From: Pycnopodia helianthoides | Lineage: Eukaryota > Echinodermata > Asteroidea > Forcipulatida > Asteriidae | Assembly (NCBI GenBank): GCA_032158295.1 | Contig: CM063256.1 | Location: forward strand, 8,343,725 to 8,407,724 | Reading direction: 5' to 3' | Length of the DNA: 64,000 nucleotides | Shown: positions 1-11,461 of the stretch, piece after piece | Position numbering within the stretch: position 1 is the first letter of the stretch | Layout: each line of letters begins with the position of its first letter | Notes under the pieces: model-generated | Seen by the model: the letters and a program-made list of their open reading frames with translations, nothing else | Told to the model about the DNA's origin: nothing | Database searches by the model: none | Made by a program: the position numbers and the translations under genes

Positions 1-194
1 ACATTTTATGAAAGTAATTAGATTAAGGATTATTTGACAAATTTCAATTTTTCCTTCTTGCATCCTTGAAAGAAGTTTAAGGGGTGTGATTCTCAAGACC
101 AAGTTTGGGTTGGGATCAGAGGGGCATTGTTTGCGAAGCCAACGGTATTTCAAGCAAGCAGTGCCAACAAGATTTTACAGCAAAATAAGGACCG

Positions 195-830
195 CGTGCT
201 TAAAGCCCAGAACAAATTTCAGGCAGCTTACTAAAACCCAGAACAAATTCAGACAGCTTGCTAAAGCCCTGAACCAAATTCAAATGGCTTACTAAAGCCC
301 AGAACCAATTTCAGGCAGCTTACTAAAGCCCAGAACCAAGTTCAGACAGCTTACTAAAGCCCAGAACCAAGTTCAGACAGCTTACTAAAGCCCAGAACCA
401 AGTTCAGACAGCTTACTAAAGCCCAGTACCAAATTCAGACAGCTTACTAAAGCCCAGAACCAAGTTCAGACAGCTTACTAAAGCTCAGAACCAAGTTCAG
501 ACAGCTTACTAAAGCTCAGAACCAAGTTCAGACAGCTTACTAAAAGCCCAGAACCAAATTCAGACAGCTTACTAAAGCCCAGAACAAAATTCAGACAGCT
601 TACTAAAGCCCAGAACCAAATTCAGACAGCTTGCTAAAGCCCAGAACCAAATTCAGACAGCTTGCTAAAGCCCAGAACCAAATTCAGACACCTTTTCCAA
701 GCCCAAACAAAATTAGCGTAAAAGCCATAAAACCTAATTCAACAGTTGCTAAAGCCCAGAACCAAATTCAGACAGCTTGCTAAAGCCCAGAACCAAATTC
801 AGACAGCTTGCTAAAGCCCAGAACCAAATC
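195..830. repeat. 31-bp minisatellite
   Basis: About 19 copies of a 31-bp unit (core CTAAAGCCCAGAACCAAATT followed by CAGACAGCTTA). Spacing of 31 bp is read directly (for example cagct at 316 and 347). Copies at 690-740 are degraded, and the array ends in a C-run at about 830-844. Open frames through it are by-products of the repeat. Confidence 0.95.
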
Positions 831-844
831 CCCCCCCCCCCCCC

Positions 845-1824
845 AGACCCCACCTTATTCCCAAGTTTCCCAAATCACATTGTGAATTTCCAATAAAACC
901 TTTTTCCACTTTTGATGGTCTACAACTGACACCTTGCTTTGGCTTTGCCAGCCGATTCTGTTTGGGTTTGAAAAATGACACTTAACTGTTATAGCCACAG
1001 CAGGCTCGATCCTAGTTTAATAGTAATACACAGTGTTTGAGTTTGATCATATTATTTCAAACATGCCATTGGCTCGGGGCATGGTGTCTGGTTTGGCGGC
1101 CCTTTTTCCCCCCATGTTTACCTTCCGGAAGGTAAACATACATGAAAAACATGAATCTTGATTTAAGTTCCCAAGTGCATTATGAAATGGAGGCAGTGTG
1201 GGGGGGGGAACTTAACAATAGCAGCCAAGTTGGGCAGTCACTCGAATGGAAAATTCAGCAATACTGTGGTTGTTTGAGAAATGTATGCATGTTTTTCTGT
1301 AAGATAATTTTTAATATTAATTTATTGGGGTTTTATTTTGAGTTTCGTTTTTTCTAAACTTTCAGTGCAAGATTACATGAATGTTAATAATCAATAATGA
1401 CAATAATATTAACTATAAATTGTGCTTTTAAAGCACACCTTACATCCATGACTGAATCTTAAGATTCTGTACAAATGACAACAGCACCAAACAAAAAGGA
1501 TGAAATAATCAAAGAGCATAATACAAGATGACATAATTTATTAAACCAAAACCCGGAACAGCCAATAGATAAAACTAAACACCACAAACGTAAAAAAAAT
1601 TGCGAAAAGTACCCTTCAAATAAAAACAGTGCCAAATGAAGGCCATTTGTAATCACACTTTTTAATCGAAATAGGAATTGGTTTGGTTTAAACTCTGTCA
1701 CTTTTTAAAGTCATCCCGGTGTAATGAAATTGTGACTTTTTCACAGGTAAATTTTATTTGTAATTGTATAGAAAAGTTGAAGATGGTGAATTGAATAGTG
1801 TACTCGTCCAAAATCAAAATGACC
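845..1824. other. No gene or named repeat seen
   Basis: AT-rich DNA with a short homopolymer patch near 1200. The 71-codon frame at 1142-1357 has no recognisable content and is probably chance. Confidence 0.5.
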
Positions 1825-1995
1825 ATAGTGTTAGCCAGAGGGTTTCTGGGTGTCTTTTTGACACCTTGTTTTAAATTTGTACACCCTGTTTGATCTGTCA
1901 TTTACATATTGTAAATGTATTGTAAATGTTTTGTAAGTGAACAATTTGGACACCCATTTTTTAAAATTTCCAACGAGTTTGGACACCCTTTTACA
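1825..1995 (+). mobile_element. Family K repeat, copy 1
   Basis: About 170 bp starting TAGTGTTAGCCAGAGG and rich in GGACACCCTGTTTTAAATTT-type strings. Related copies are at 17870-18345 (two), 36295-36483 and 46476-46640 (reverse). It has no coding capacity. It abuts the family L element that follows. Confidence 0.8.
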
Positions 1996-2638
1996 GGCCT
2001 AGATTTACACAGAGGCCAAGGAGGTCATGGCCTCTGATGCCCATGGTCTCTGTTGCCCATGGTCTCTGTTGCCCATGGTCCTCTGTTGCCCATGGTCTCT
2101 GTTGCCCATGGTCTCTGTTGCCCATGGTCTCTGTTGCCCATGGTCTCTGTTGCCCATGGTCTCTGTTGCCCATGGTCTCTGTTGCCCATGGTCTCTGTTG
2201 CCCATGGTCTCTGTTGCCCATGGTCTCTGTTGCCCATGGTCTCTGTTGCCCATGGTCTCTGTTGCCCATGGTCTCTGTTGCCCATGGTCTCTGTTGCCCA
2301 TGGTCTCTGTTGCCCATGGTCTCTGTTGCCCATGGTCTCTGTTGCCCATGGTCTCTGTTGCCCATGGCTCTGTTGCCCATGGCCTCTGTTGCCCATGGCC
2401 TCTGTTGCCCATGGCCTCTGATGTGTTGCCCATGGTCTCTGTTGCCCATGGTCTCTGTTGCCCATGGTCTCTGTTGCCCATGGCCTCTGTTGCCCATGGT
2501 CTCTGTTGCCCATGGTCTTGGCCTCGGTGCCCCTTCAAAAGTTTCCCACAGACTTTTAAAGATTTTCCAATGGAATGGAAACGCCCTTTGCAAAATGGAA
2601 ATGGCCTTGCCCTCTCAAAGATGAAATTCCAGGCATGC
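1995..2638 (+). mobile_element. Family L element containing a 16-bp minisatellite
   Basis: Outer parts match the 160-bp element at 10920-11079: the left end is caggcctagattt with GAGGCCAAGG, and the right end is ATTTTCCAATGGAA through to GATGAAATTCCAGGC. Its middle has been expanded by the minisatellite at 2026-2520. hAT-like by size and by the 7-8-bp target duplications seen at other copies; superfamily not proven. Confidence 0.75.
2026..2520. repeat. 16-bp minisatellite GTTGCCCATGGTCTCT
   Basis: About 29 copies, nearly identical, with variants at 2365-2430 (GGCCTCTG instead of GGTCTCTG). Because 16 is not a multiple of 3, all frames repeat with a 48-bp period and stay open. This explains the 120-234-codon frames on both strands here. 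Confidence 0.97.
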
Positions 2639-2639
2639 T

Positions 2640-4190
2640 TTTTTTTACCAAATCCTGGCTCAAAATCTTGCGAAACGGCATATTATCCCTTTAATGTTTC
2701 GACTCAAGAAATGCCTCTGCAGAGGAATTAGGGTGTTCTCACATTTGATAGTCTGTGTGCGGACATTTAAAGCAGACCAGTAAATGTCAGGGTGCTGTTT
2801 TATTAGACATTTTCTGCCGAAACGGTCATGTTAATGTTGGAACAGTGAAACCCCCCCTTGGGGGGGCCAACTGCAAATACGTTTGCCACTCTAGAGACAC
2901 GCCGTACTTGGGAGTTTAGCGGGAAATATCCTCGACTGTCTCGGCTTGATGTATGCATGGAGCATGTTTGCTGGCTGGCTGGGCTGGCCGGCCGCGGCGA
3001 TGACGAGTCGATATATTTTGACAAATAATTTATGCTGTCTTGTCGTAAGTGCGTCTCGACATTAAAGATGTTACTGTCGTGGATCTTTAGTCATGAAGTT
3101 TCACCAGAAGATGGTTTAAAACAAAAAAACTGAAACAAGTATTGGTACATGTGAGTGTCATTGTTGCTGAATATAATCACAGGTGAAATCTGGACCCTTC
3201 CATTTCACAGGCGAAGCAGAGTGAAATTGAAAAGCCAGATTTCACTGAGTTTTTATATTCTGCGACAATGCACAAGCAAAATGCATTCAATATTTGTTGC
3301 ATGTAACTCACACATAGATCCTTGTCATTTAAATTTGTTTTTCTTCTCACAAACACAAAATGGACATGAAACTTGTCCTTACCACACTCTGAAAATTAGT
3401 ATTTTGTAAAATGATGCTGCGAAGCGTCCAATAATTATCCATATAGGACTCCTATATTACATTTTTGGAGCGTCACTGCAGTATACATGGCAAAATAAAG
3501 GATGGCACATGATGCATGATCCACCAATCAATCTGTGATGGAATTTTGCAAGAAAGCACTCTGTCGCAGGCCAAACTTCTTTGTTAAATACAACCTCTTG
3601 TACATAAAATGCTATATTTTCAGCTAGGGTTTTTCTTGAAGCCAGTGCCTCCATTGTTCATGGCCTTTCTTGCTCTTTAAAAATACACTTCCCAATATAT
3701 TCTTGAGTTTGCCAACAAAGGTCATCCCCTGTGTCTATGAGATTTTGTGAGCATGCAATTACTCATTCTCCGGTACCAGACTATTTTGACTGTCTCCAGG
3801 GACAATCAGGCTTTCAGATGTCAATACTTTTTGGGTGAATGAAGTGAAAGAATTACACTCGGTTTTTCTTTGTCCCAGGAATTAATGAGACCCGATGTTT
3901 AATCAGATTATTTGTGATTTTCACCGATGCATACTAAAGAGTAAAGTACGGAGGTTAGATCTGAAATTTACAACCTTTGAAGTTAATCAACTTTATAGAA
4001 GGTGAATGGCCAGGGCAGTGACGTCTACGGTCAGAATGAAATCTTCCATAAGCCGTTTTGAGATGTCGTGGACACAATTCTATGACACTTGGATTTGGGT
4101 AAATCTGTCTACGTACACCCAAGCCAAACAGTGCACTCCTATAGTGACCACCATATCTCAAAAAGGCTAATGATTGTTGTACTGGGCCCA
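2640..4190. other. No gene or named repeat seen
   Basis: About 1.5 kb without an assignable gene. A GC-rich patch (ggccggccgcggcga) near 2990 stands out from the AT-rich surroundings. Short open frames here have no family resemblance. Confidence 0.5.
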
Positions 4191-4193
4191 ATT

Positions 4194-4374
4194 TCATAGA
4201 GCTGCTAAAGCGCAAAAAGTAGCTCAGCACGACAAAATTATGCTACCAGAATAAGGTTACCAGCCAAACTACCATGTCACATGTACATTTTGTGACTGGT
4301 ATCCTGCTCATTTCTGCTTAGCAGACAATTGTAAAGCAATATTTTCTTTTAAGCAGCTCTATGAAATTGGGCCC
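4194..4374 (+). mobile_element. Family H fold-back MITE, copy 1
   Basis: 181 bp with inverted ends GGCCCAATTTCATAGAGCTG and its complement, flanked by CTG on both sides (a 3-bp target duplication). The internal AAGCACGACAAAATTATGCT, ACCAGCCAAACTACCATGTC block is shared with copies at 18607, 23146, 33859, 49247, 49424, 61273 and 62320. Confidence 0.85.
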
Positions 4375-4704
4375 TGGTCTCATTTCCAGCAGTTTCTTTT
4401 TAAAACCACACAATTGAACAAGTCCTGCAAACTAGTTTTTTAGAATATTTTTTTCCCCCTAACATACTTTTTAAGCTTTTTAATCCCAAACCTCCTTGCT
4501 GCAAATATCAAAAAAGGAAAGACAAATTTACTGGTCCAGGGAAAGTTCTGAGCTACTGGACCTTGGAGATTTGATTGAAATTTGACTCATCGTTTTTGTT
4601 ACAAATTAAAAAAGACTTTGATTTTAGTCTTGTGGTCAGTTATTTGTGTTTGCAGGAAGTCCAACCTCTGTGGCTCTGTTTTAGTGTCACTATTCCTCCA
4701 TGCA

Positions 4705-4925
4705 CTATTTAAGGGGGACTGTCATTCGAGATCATTAGTAGGCCTGTGGCTGTATGGAATTATGGACTCTAGCCCAGTTACTGCACACATGCGCGCGCTT
4801 GTTTTTTTTTTTCATCGCAATAGAATGATGACGTTGCCCATTGTGATGTGACCGTCAGTGCTCGCGCGTGCAGTAACTTGGCTAGAGTTCATAGTTCCAT
4901 GTACAGCCACAGGCCTGCTATGTTT
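4705..4925. mobile_element. Fold-back element (family Q), copy 1
   Basis: About 220 bp with long imperfect inverted arms: AGGCCTGTGGCTGTATGGAA near 4738 and its complement near 4890-4915. The left end GGGGGACTGTCATTCG pairs loosely with the C-rich right end. A relative is at 21841-22062, sharing CCCAGTTACTG.CACATG. Confidence 0.7.
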
Positions 4926-5289
4926 ATGACGACACCCCCCCCCCCCTTAAAATGTCATTAATACATGATGTGATCATTGTATTTTTACAATTTAAGGCGA
5001 CACTGAGCGTAATTGTTATTTTCGCAGCTCCAACAGAAAACATGTTCGCAGTATCCCTCCCCCCCAAAAAAATTTGTCCTTCAATTGCTTTTACTCATGT
5101 GCAAAGACTCTCCAGAAGTATCCAATGTAGCTCATGAATATATCCCAGACAAATTGCTAAGCGCCAATGGCATGATGATCAAAGTGTGCGGTTCTTGCAG
5201 AGAGAGGTAATTCGTTGTTACAGCATGGTTGAGCTGTCTCTGGTTTATTGGTTGAGCACCATTGATTATCGCTTGGGGTCAGTTTATTT

Positions 5290-5800
5290 TTGAAGTATGT
5301 CATGGGAACTCTTGGTCAGACCAGACCATGGTCAGATTAATCCAGGACATGGTGGTTACACAATGAAGTACTGTCAACTGTGGTCAGTGCTTCCATGTAT
5401 TACCATTCTTTGTATTGGCATGGTTGGGCGGCTAGTCTGGGGCATAATTGCCGAGAACCATAGACTGTGGTCAGTACTTGGATGCAAGATTATTTCTTGT
5501 CAAGGTATGGTTTTGGTGGCTAGTCTGGGTGATGTTAGATAAGTGCCATTGAGTCCATTGACTGTGGTCAGTACTTAGATGTAATGTTAACCATTCCTTG
5601 TATTGCATGGTTGGGTGGCAAGTCTGGGGTATGTTTGCCCAGCACCATGGCTGTGGTCAATACTTGGATGTGAGACTATTTCTTGTCAAGGTATGGTTTT
5701 GGTGGCTAGTCTGGGTCATGTTAGATAAGTGCCATTGAGTCCATTGACTGTGGTCAGTACGTGAATAGGATACTGTGAGTAGGATACCATTATGTTGATG
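5290..5800. repeat. Degenerate tandem repeat, ~100/190-bp periods
   Basis: Strings such as GACTGTGGTCAGTACTTGGA, TCTTGTCAAGGTATGGTTTT and GGTGGCTAGTCTGGG recur at 5465-5570 and 5650-5760, with shorter cycles of TGTGGTCAGT plus TGGTTGGGTGGC between them. Probably tandem duplication with decay. Confidence 0.75.
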
Positions 5801-6423
5801 TGGTTTGGTTGGTTAGTCTAGGACATGTAGGCCTGGCTCTATGGTCAAGAACTGTGGAGCAAGGCCATCACTCCAATGGAAGACTGGTTTTGCTGTGTAC
5901 ACATGGTCTGGGGTTTGTGATTAGCCCCTTTTTACATTACAAAACCAATTCCCAGGAAACAAAACCCCAGGAAATTCCAGGGGTGTTTTAACCCCACACC
6001 ACCCCCCCCATGTTTGTTTCACACTCAGTGCGATTTCCCTTGATCGAATGAGCACTCAGCATGCTAACCCTGGGGTTATATCTCGCTTAAACCCCTACTC
6101 CCAAGCAGGGGTAGCTATTCCCAGAGGAATGACCATTTCCCAGGAGTTTGCCAGGGATAGCGATTCAAGTGTGAACAAAAAGGTCAACCAAATGTTTCCT
6201 GGGAATTTTGTGGGAAATTCGTACAGTGTTAATAAGGGGCTTTAGAGTGCTTGACCCCCCCTTCTTTGAATGGAACTCCTGGCTGTAGTTTTACCTTCCA
6301 TGCTGAGGAATGGAGCACACCGTAACATGGAAGAGACCTGTGATACATGTAGGTCCTTTAGCAGTTTGCCCCGTCACCTCCTGTTAAATCACTGTGATCT
6401 AATTTGTGTTAAATGTACTCCAG

Positions 6424-6556
6424 GGGCCGATTTCACAAAGAGATAAGACTAGTCTTATCTGAAGTTAGGACCAGTAACTGGTCTTAACTTAGGACTAGTC
6501 TCTAAGCATTGCCTAAGACTAGTCCTAAGTTAGGAAGAGTTTTGTGAAATGGACCC
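6424..6556. mobile_element. Family F fold-back MITE, copy 1
   Basis: 133 bp, palindromic throughout (GGGCCGATTTCACAAA ... TTTGTGAAATGGACCC), built of AGTTAGGAC/GTCCTAA modules. CAG lies on both sides (6421-6423 and 6557-6559). Other copies are at 8158-8317 and 22909-23069. Confidence 0.85.
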
Positions 6557-6659
6557 CAGAGATAGGTCTTTTAGCAGTTTGCTCCCCTCATTGCCGTCAC
6601 CGACTGTTAAATCACTGTGATGTTATTTGTATTAAACATTAAATGTACTCCAGGCCTCT

Positions 6660-7028
6660 GAACGCCGGAAAAACGGCAGGCTTAAATAAAGCTCATGAAT
6701 ATTAATGAGATGCAAAAAGGCTCACAAACACTCGGCCGGTTAAACTTTTACATGCATGCAGATTTTGAGTTGAATAAAGCTTGTCAACATGCTCATCAAA
6801 AGCAGCTCATGTACATTAATTTATGCAAATGCTGAAGGCTTATAAACACTTGGCCAGTCTAAACTTTTTACAGGGTTGCAGGTTTTCAGTTGATGAGCTG
6901 ATTTCCTCAAAAACAAAACTACGTACAGGTAGTAGTGCCACAGAAAACTGAGAAACCATGTCAAAGTTCTGTGCGCTTCAAATGCCATTTCCTCGTTTTC
7001 TTTCGCAATCGCAAAGTTTCATTTTGCT
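6660..7028. repeat. Imperfect ~145-bp duplication and unassigned DNA
   Basis: Two related stretches, each with CTCATGAATATTAAT or CTCATGTACATTAAT, then GGCTnACAAACACT and GTnTAAACTTTT, at about 6690-6760 and 6825-6890. Origin unclear. Confidence 0.5.
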
Positions 7029-7437
7029 TTAAAGACACTGGACACCTTTAGTAATTGTCAAAGACCAGTCTTCTCACTTGGTGTATCTCAATATATGCAC
7101 AAATTAACAAACCTATGAAAATTTGAACTCAATTGGTCGTCGAAGTTGCGAGATATAAATAATGGAAGAAAAAACACCCTTGTCCATGTTGACACACGTA
7201 AGTTTTGTGCTTTCAGATGCTTGATTTCGATTTCGAGACCTCACGCGTGAGGTCTCAAAATCAATTTTAAATATATTTCTGAGAAATTACTTCTTTCTCA
7301 AAAACTACGCCACTTCAGAGGGAGCCATTTCTCACAATGTTTTATACTTATCAACAGCTCTCCATTGCTCGTTACCAAGTAAGTTTTTATGCTAACAATC
7401 ATTTTGAGTAATTACCAATAGTGTCCGGTGCCTCTAA
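7029..7437 (+). mobile_element. TTAA MITE family E, copy 1
   Basis: About 405 bp. Left end TTAA+AAGACACTGGACACC, right end GTGTCCGGTGCCTCTAA (one base off TTTAA). A central perfect palindrome GAGACCTCACGCGTGAGGTC is followed by TC. It carries the internal core shared by families A-E. Confidence 0.9.
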
Positions 7438-7819
7438 GTTGTTTTAACAAATTCTGTAGCGCACCAAAAGGCAACTCATGAATATGGATGAGTTGCAAAA
7501 TACTCTTGCGGTCACTTGACACAACAGCATTGTCATAAGTAAATTCAGGGCTGCTCAATGAATAAAGATGGGTTGTATGAACTGTCGGGGAGCCTGTGCT
7601 GAGGCGCGAACTGCATGTATAGACATGTCCGAAATGAACATTTCATCACAGACGAAAGTACAGACCAATTCAGAGTCTTCTTACAAATAAAATAATATTA
7701 ATGATACTGGGTTCTTATATTAATAGCGTTTTATCACACCCCGAGGGACGTATCAAGGCGCTCATTATTTGTTTTTCAACGGGATTTAAGCAGAGCTATG
7801 TTTTGAATTATGAGACCCT

Positions 7820-8329
7820 TTAAAAGGCACTGGGCACTTTTGGTAATTACTCATAAAAACTTACTTGGTAACGAGCAATGGAGAGCTGTTGATAGTATAA
7901 AACATTGTGGAGAAACGGCTCCCTCTGAAGCGACGTAGTTTTTGAGAAAGAGGTAATTTCTCACTCAAATAATAAAAGACTTCCGCGAAGCCTTTTATTA
8001 TGCACCTGCTGAAAGCACACAAATTTGTGCAACGAGGGTGTTTTTTCTTTCATTATTTTCATTGAGTTCAAATTTTCACAGATTTGTTATTTTATGCATT
8101 GAGATGGGATACACCAAGTGAGAATACTGGTTTCTGACAATTACCAAAGGTGTCCAGGGGTCGATTTCACAAAATTCTTCCTAACTTAGGAATAGTCCTA
8201 GGCAATGCTAAGAGATAGGACTAGTCCTAAGTTAGGACCAGTACTTAGGACTAGTCCTATCTCTTAGCATTGCCTAGGACTAGTCCTAAGTTAGGAAGAG
8301 TTTTGTGAAATCGACCCCAGTGCCTTTAA
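7820..8329 (-). mobile_element. TTAA MITE family E, copy 2, interrupted
   Basis: Flanked by TTAA at 7820-7823 and 8326-8329. Ends AAGGCACTGGGCACTTTTGG and GTGTCCAG...TGCCTT. It contains a family F fold-back (8158-8317) and was itself inserted into a SINE. The central palindrome is changed relative to other copies (TAATAAAAGACTTCCGCGAA, then GCCTTTTATTA). Confidence 0.88.
8158..8317. mobile_element. Family F fold-back MITE inside a TTAA MITE
   Basis: 160 bp, starts GGGTCGATTTCACAAAA and ends TTTTGTGAAATCGACCC; nearly the whole element can fold on itself. The host sequence GTGTCCAGTGCC is broken exactly at CAG, which is duplicated on both sides (8155-8157 and 8318-8320). Confidence 0.92.
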
Positions 8330-8541
8330 TGCAGCACCTTCTAATGGTTTACAGGGTGCTGCGGCGCATTCAGCAGCCACTGCCAGAAACACCGGGGCAG
8401 GCCCCCTTCTCTTTGCGATAAGCGTACTGTTTTTTTTACATGTATGCATTACACAGCACACAAGTCCTATGGCTTTACGCCCAACCGAAAAATAACATTT
8501 GTGTACGACCGTAGAGACAGGGTACGACGCATGTTCATGTT

Positions 8542-8936
8542 TTAAAGGCACAGTACACGTTTGGTAATGACTCTGAAAATTAATGGCAATAAAAACTTAC
8601 TTGGTAAGAAGTACAGCAGCTTTGAGTAGTATAATGAATTTTGAGAAACTTTAAACTTCGAAGTACTGCGGTTATGGAAAATATGTCACTTTTTATTCCC
8701 CAAATATTGAATCTGAGAAGTGTTTCTGTCAGAAATGCTCCTCAGACTGTGTATTCCTATGGGGAATATTCTTCCAGCATGGAAATATTCGCTCTGGTTT
8801 TTCGGTGATATCTCAAAAATGTGGCCACCTTTTGAAGTGAAATTTTCACAGGTTAGTTTTATTGTATGTACCTACATTTATATAGGATTAACAAAATCAG
8901 TAGGCTCCAATTACTAAGCGTGTATTGTGCCTTTAA
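8542..8936 (+). mobile_element. TTAA MITE family B, copy 1
   Basis: TTAA at both ends. Left AAGGCACAGTACACGTTTGG, right GCGTGTATTGTGCCTT. Internal AATCTGAGAAGTGTTTC and its imperfect complement form the central hairpin. ORF-like stretches in it are not genes. Confidence 0.88.
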
Positions 8937-9631
8937 CGGAAGGTTTGGTTTATAAATGTGTGGGTTCACCTTTTATCAAGCAAAGACTCAACCACTAAAC
9001 TATGAAATAAACTAAATATTTGGGGTATCCATTTCTGAACGAATCTGTTCTAAAATCAGGACTCCACTCCACGCTTGATTGCATTAAATCTCACAGGCAT
9101 TATTTTGCAAACACAAATCCTTGAAAATAAATCAGCCTTTTCAAATGTAGCTTTCTGCATGCGCAAATATTCCAAAAAATACAAGCTCGACTGCTCTTTT
9201 TTTATTTTCGAGCGAGCGAAGGGGGTGGAAAAAAATTGGTGAAGTAATGAAATAATGCGCCAGACATGACATCACTCCTGCAGCTCTTAAGGTGGCAAAT
9301 GTCTGGGTCGAGCTGAGCGAAGCTAATGCACCAAGATGTGCGCAGAATTAAAATAGTTTTTTTTTTCCTTTTTTCTTTTTTCAACGTGGGTGTGACAAAA
9401 GAGAATAAAGAGTCGATGTGACTCTTGTTTTTTGATGTGTTTTTTTTTTTTCTCGATTCGGCTTGTGACCTGCGGAAATGAGGAATTAATTTGGCTGGGT
9501 GGAATCGTCCGGGACAAATATCTGTTTAATAAATTTATTTTATGTATTACTTTTGCGAGGGATGTTGACAGTTAATTTTGGCTTTTCCGTTTTTTTTTTT
9601 TTAGTGCATAAAGGGTGCTTCTTGTCAAGGA
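8937..9631. other. Unassigned spacer with long A/T runs
   Basis: Low-complexity T and A runs at 9194, 9358 and 9440, otherwise unique. The 60- and 64-codon frames on the - strand come from lysine-rich reading of the runs. Confidence 0.5.
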
Positions 9632-9995
9632 TTAAAGGGAACAGGGAGGGTATATCTTTGGTAATTACTCCAAAAATTAATGACTATAAAAACTTACTTG
9701 GTAAAAAAACACCGAAGCTGTTGATAATGTATACGATTTTGAGAAACAATTCCCTTCAAAGGAATGGAGTTTCAGAGAAAGGGATTCAAAAACATTTCAA
9801 TCTGAGAAATGTTTCTGCACGAAACGTTTCTCAGATTGTGTGTTCCAATGGATTGTTCTTCCTGCGTGGACATAACCGCTCCAGATTTTCGGCGATATCG
9901 AAATGAATTATTCACAGGTTAGTTTTGTTGTTAACATTTATATAGGATTAAAACAATTAAACGGTTCTGAAAACAAAGGTGTACTTTGCCTTTAA
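9632..9995 (+). mobile_element. TTAA MITE family B, copy 2
   Basis: TTAA at 9632 and 9992. Left AAGGGAACAGGGAGGGTATA, right AAAGGTGTACTTTGCCTT. Central near-palindrome AATCTGAGAAATGTTTC...GAAACGTTTCTCAGATT. The right TTAA is shared with the family D element that follows. The 135-codon frame 9499-9906 runs through it and is not a gene. Confidence 0.88.
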
Positions 9996-10369
9996 AGGCT
10001 TATACATGTACAGGATTGGTTGACAAAATAGTCGCAGACAGTGTTCATGTTTTGTGTGACCAACCATAAACATAAAAATAACAAACCTAAGGAAATTTGG
10101 GCTTAATCCGTGCGAGTCAGGAGAAAATAGCGAAAAATAATTTTCAGCATAAACACATTGTCCTTAATTTTGGTAGTAACAATCAAAATCAGCTGTTGTA
10201 TTTTTTTTCAGGTTTTTTAGATACAGTTTTCTTGAATAATGTGTTTGTATTAGAGGAAAATATTTCACAGAAAATATGGTTCTAGTACAAACTTCATAAT
10301 CAGTAAGCTTTCAGACTGAAATTCAACAACAATTTTTTTAAATCCGTACTAATAATATTATACCTCTAC
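9992..10369 (+). mobile_element. TTAA MITE family D, copy 1
   Basis: Begins at the TTAA shared with the preceding element; left TTATACATGTACAGGATTGG, right end AATAATATTATACCTC (decayed). Matches the better preserved copy at 11951-12336 over CAGACAGTGTTCATGTTTTG and CACATTGTCCTTAATTTTGG. Confidence 0.8.
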
Positions 10370-10725
10370 AGGAATATTTTTAAAGGGCACCAAGGCCTTC
10401 TCTAGGGCAACTGATGCCCTTGCAACTGTGAAACTCTGGGTTGTAAAATAAATTCTCATCTTTATTTCTATCTTTTTCTTTAATAAATAAGTTAAGGTGT
10501 TTATAGGTGCAACACTTTTTAAAAGATGAGATTGGCAGAGCTGCCAATTCTCCCTGATTTTGCAGAAAGTTCCCTGAAAATAAACCAGTCTTCCCATGCT
10601 CTGATGAACGAATTTGAAAATCTCCCTGACTATGGAAACTTGTTCCCTTATTTTGTTGAATGTAATTCTAAATATCTCCCTGGTTGTTGTACCACATCGC
10701 CCTGATTGCAAGCTGCAAATGTGGA
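10370..10725. mobile_element. Repeat with CTCCCTGATT motifs, copy 1
   Basis: 10536-10725 starts GGCAGAGCTGCCAATTCTCC and carries AAGTTCCCTGAAAATAAACC, ATCTCCCTGACTATGGAAAC and GATTGCAAGCTGCAAATG. A second, interrupted copy is at 45657-46024, where the right end TTGGCAGCTCTGC pairs with the left end. The 117-codon - strand frame here is non-coding. 10370-10535 is unassigned. Confidence 0.7.
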
Positions 10726-10919
10726 CAGCTTTGGACTGGTGTCAGAACCGGGTGTGATAGTCGCTGAAGGTGTTTTTCTGAGCGTTGGGGCTAACTCGAT
10801 TTTAATAGTTCAAAACATGTCGCAGATTGAAGGCAAACTAATGAACATTTTATTCCACATGAAAACAGAAATCTTTGGGTAGAGGAAAGGACAAATAAGA
10901 CACTTGTGTGATCTCTTAA

Positions 10920-11079
10920 CAGGCCTGGAATTTCATCTTTGAGAGGGCAAGGCCATTTTCATTGTGCAAAAAGGGCACTTCCATTGGAAAATCTTAAAGT
11001 CTATGGGAAACTTTTGAAGGGGCACCAAGGCCAAGACCAGGGCAACGAAGGCCATGGCCTCCGTGTAATTCCAGGCCTG
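10920..11079 (+). mobile_element. Family L element, compact copy
   Basis: 160 bp with inverted ends CAGGCCTGGAATT and AATTCCAGGCCTG. Internal GAGAGGGCAAGGCCATTTTC and TTGGAAAATCTTAAAGTCTA are also found at 58699-58864. Flanks TCTTAAC and TCTTAAAC suggest a target duplication of 7-8 bp. This copy shows the element without minisatellite growth. Confidence 0.88.
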
Positions 11080-11461
11080 TCTTAAACCCTCTTCAACGTT
11101 ACTTTGCAGAGCAAACAGACTTAAATTTATGAATAAATAGACTTGAATTTGCTGTCATCATTGACCAAGTATTAATGAAATTGCAGTGGATGCATGTTAT
11201 GCTTTGGCAACAAAAGAAAAAGCAATATGACTGAGTTTTTTTGTCTTGCAATGATTTCTCAGAAACAGGCCAGCAGGACAAGTTAGGTTGCCTTGTTCCT
11301 TAGTCCTTCAGCTATTTCACTTTCATTTCAGATTAAACTTTGAAATCCTGTGTGAGCAATCTCGGTTCCTGGTACTTCAAAGAGGCAATTGCCTCCATGC
11401 CCCCTTCCCTTTTTTTTAAAAGTTGTTAAACATCATAATGTAGCGTAAACATCATCATCTC
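11080..11461. other. Unassigned spacer
   Basis: No gene or well-defined repeat. A fragment GAGGCAATTGCCTCCATGCC at about 11380 recurs near 30030 and 34025, probably a remnant of a family L relative. Confidence 0.5.

Larger units (their letters stand above)
7680..8505 (-). mobile_element. tRNA-derived SINE split by two nested elements
   Basis: SINE pieces at 7680-7823 (3' part, on the - strand) and 8326-8505 (middle part, AGCACCTTCTAATGGTTTAC) read as one SINE when the TTAA element at 7820-8329 is taken out. The tRNA-like head is missing. Compare the fuller copies at 27681-28090 and 48133-48525. Confidence 0.75.

Noticed and set aside
195..830. CRISPR-like array
   Set aside because: Units are contiguous with no spacers and the genome is animal; it is a minisatellite.
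1991..2731. Six long open frames (122-234 codons) on both strands
   Set aside because: All are by-products of a 16-bp tandem repeat that stays open in every frame; codon content is a fixed 16-residue cycle.
9499..9906. 135-codon open frame
   Set aside because: It runs into a family B MITE whose other copies are not open in this frame.
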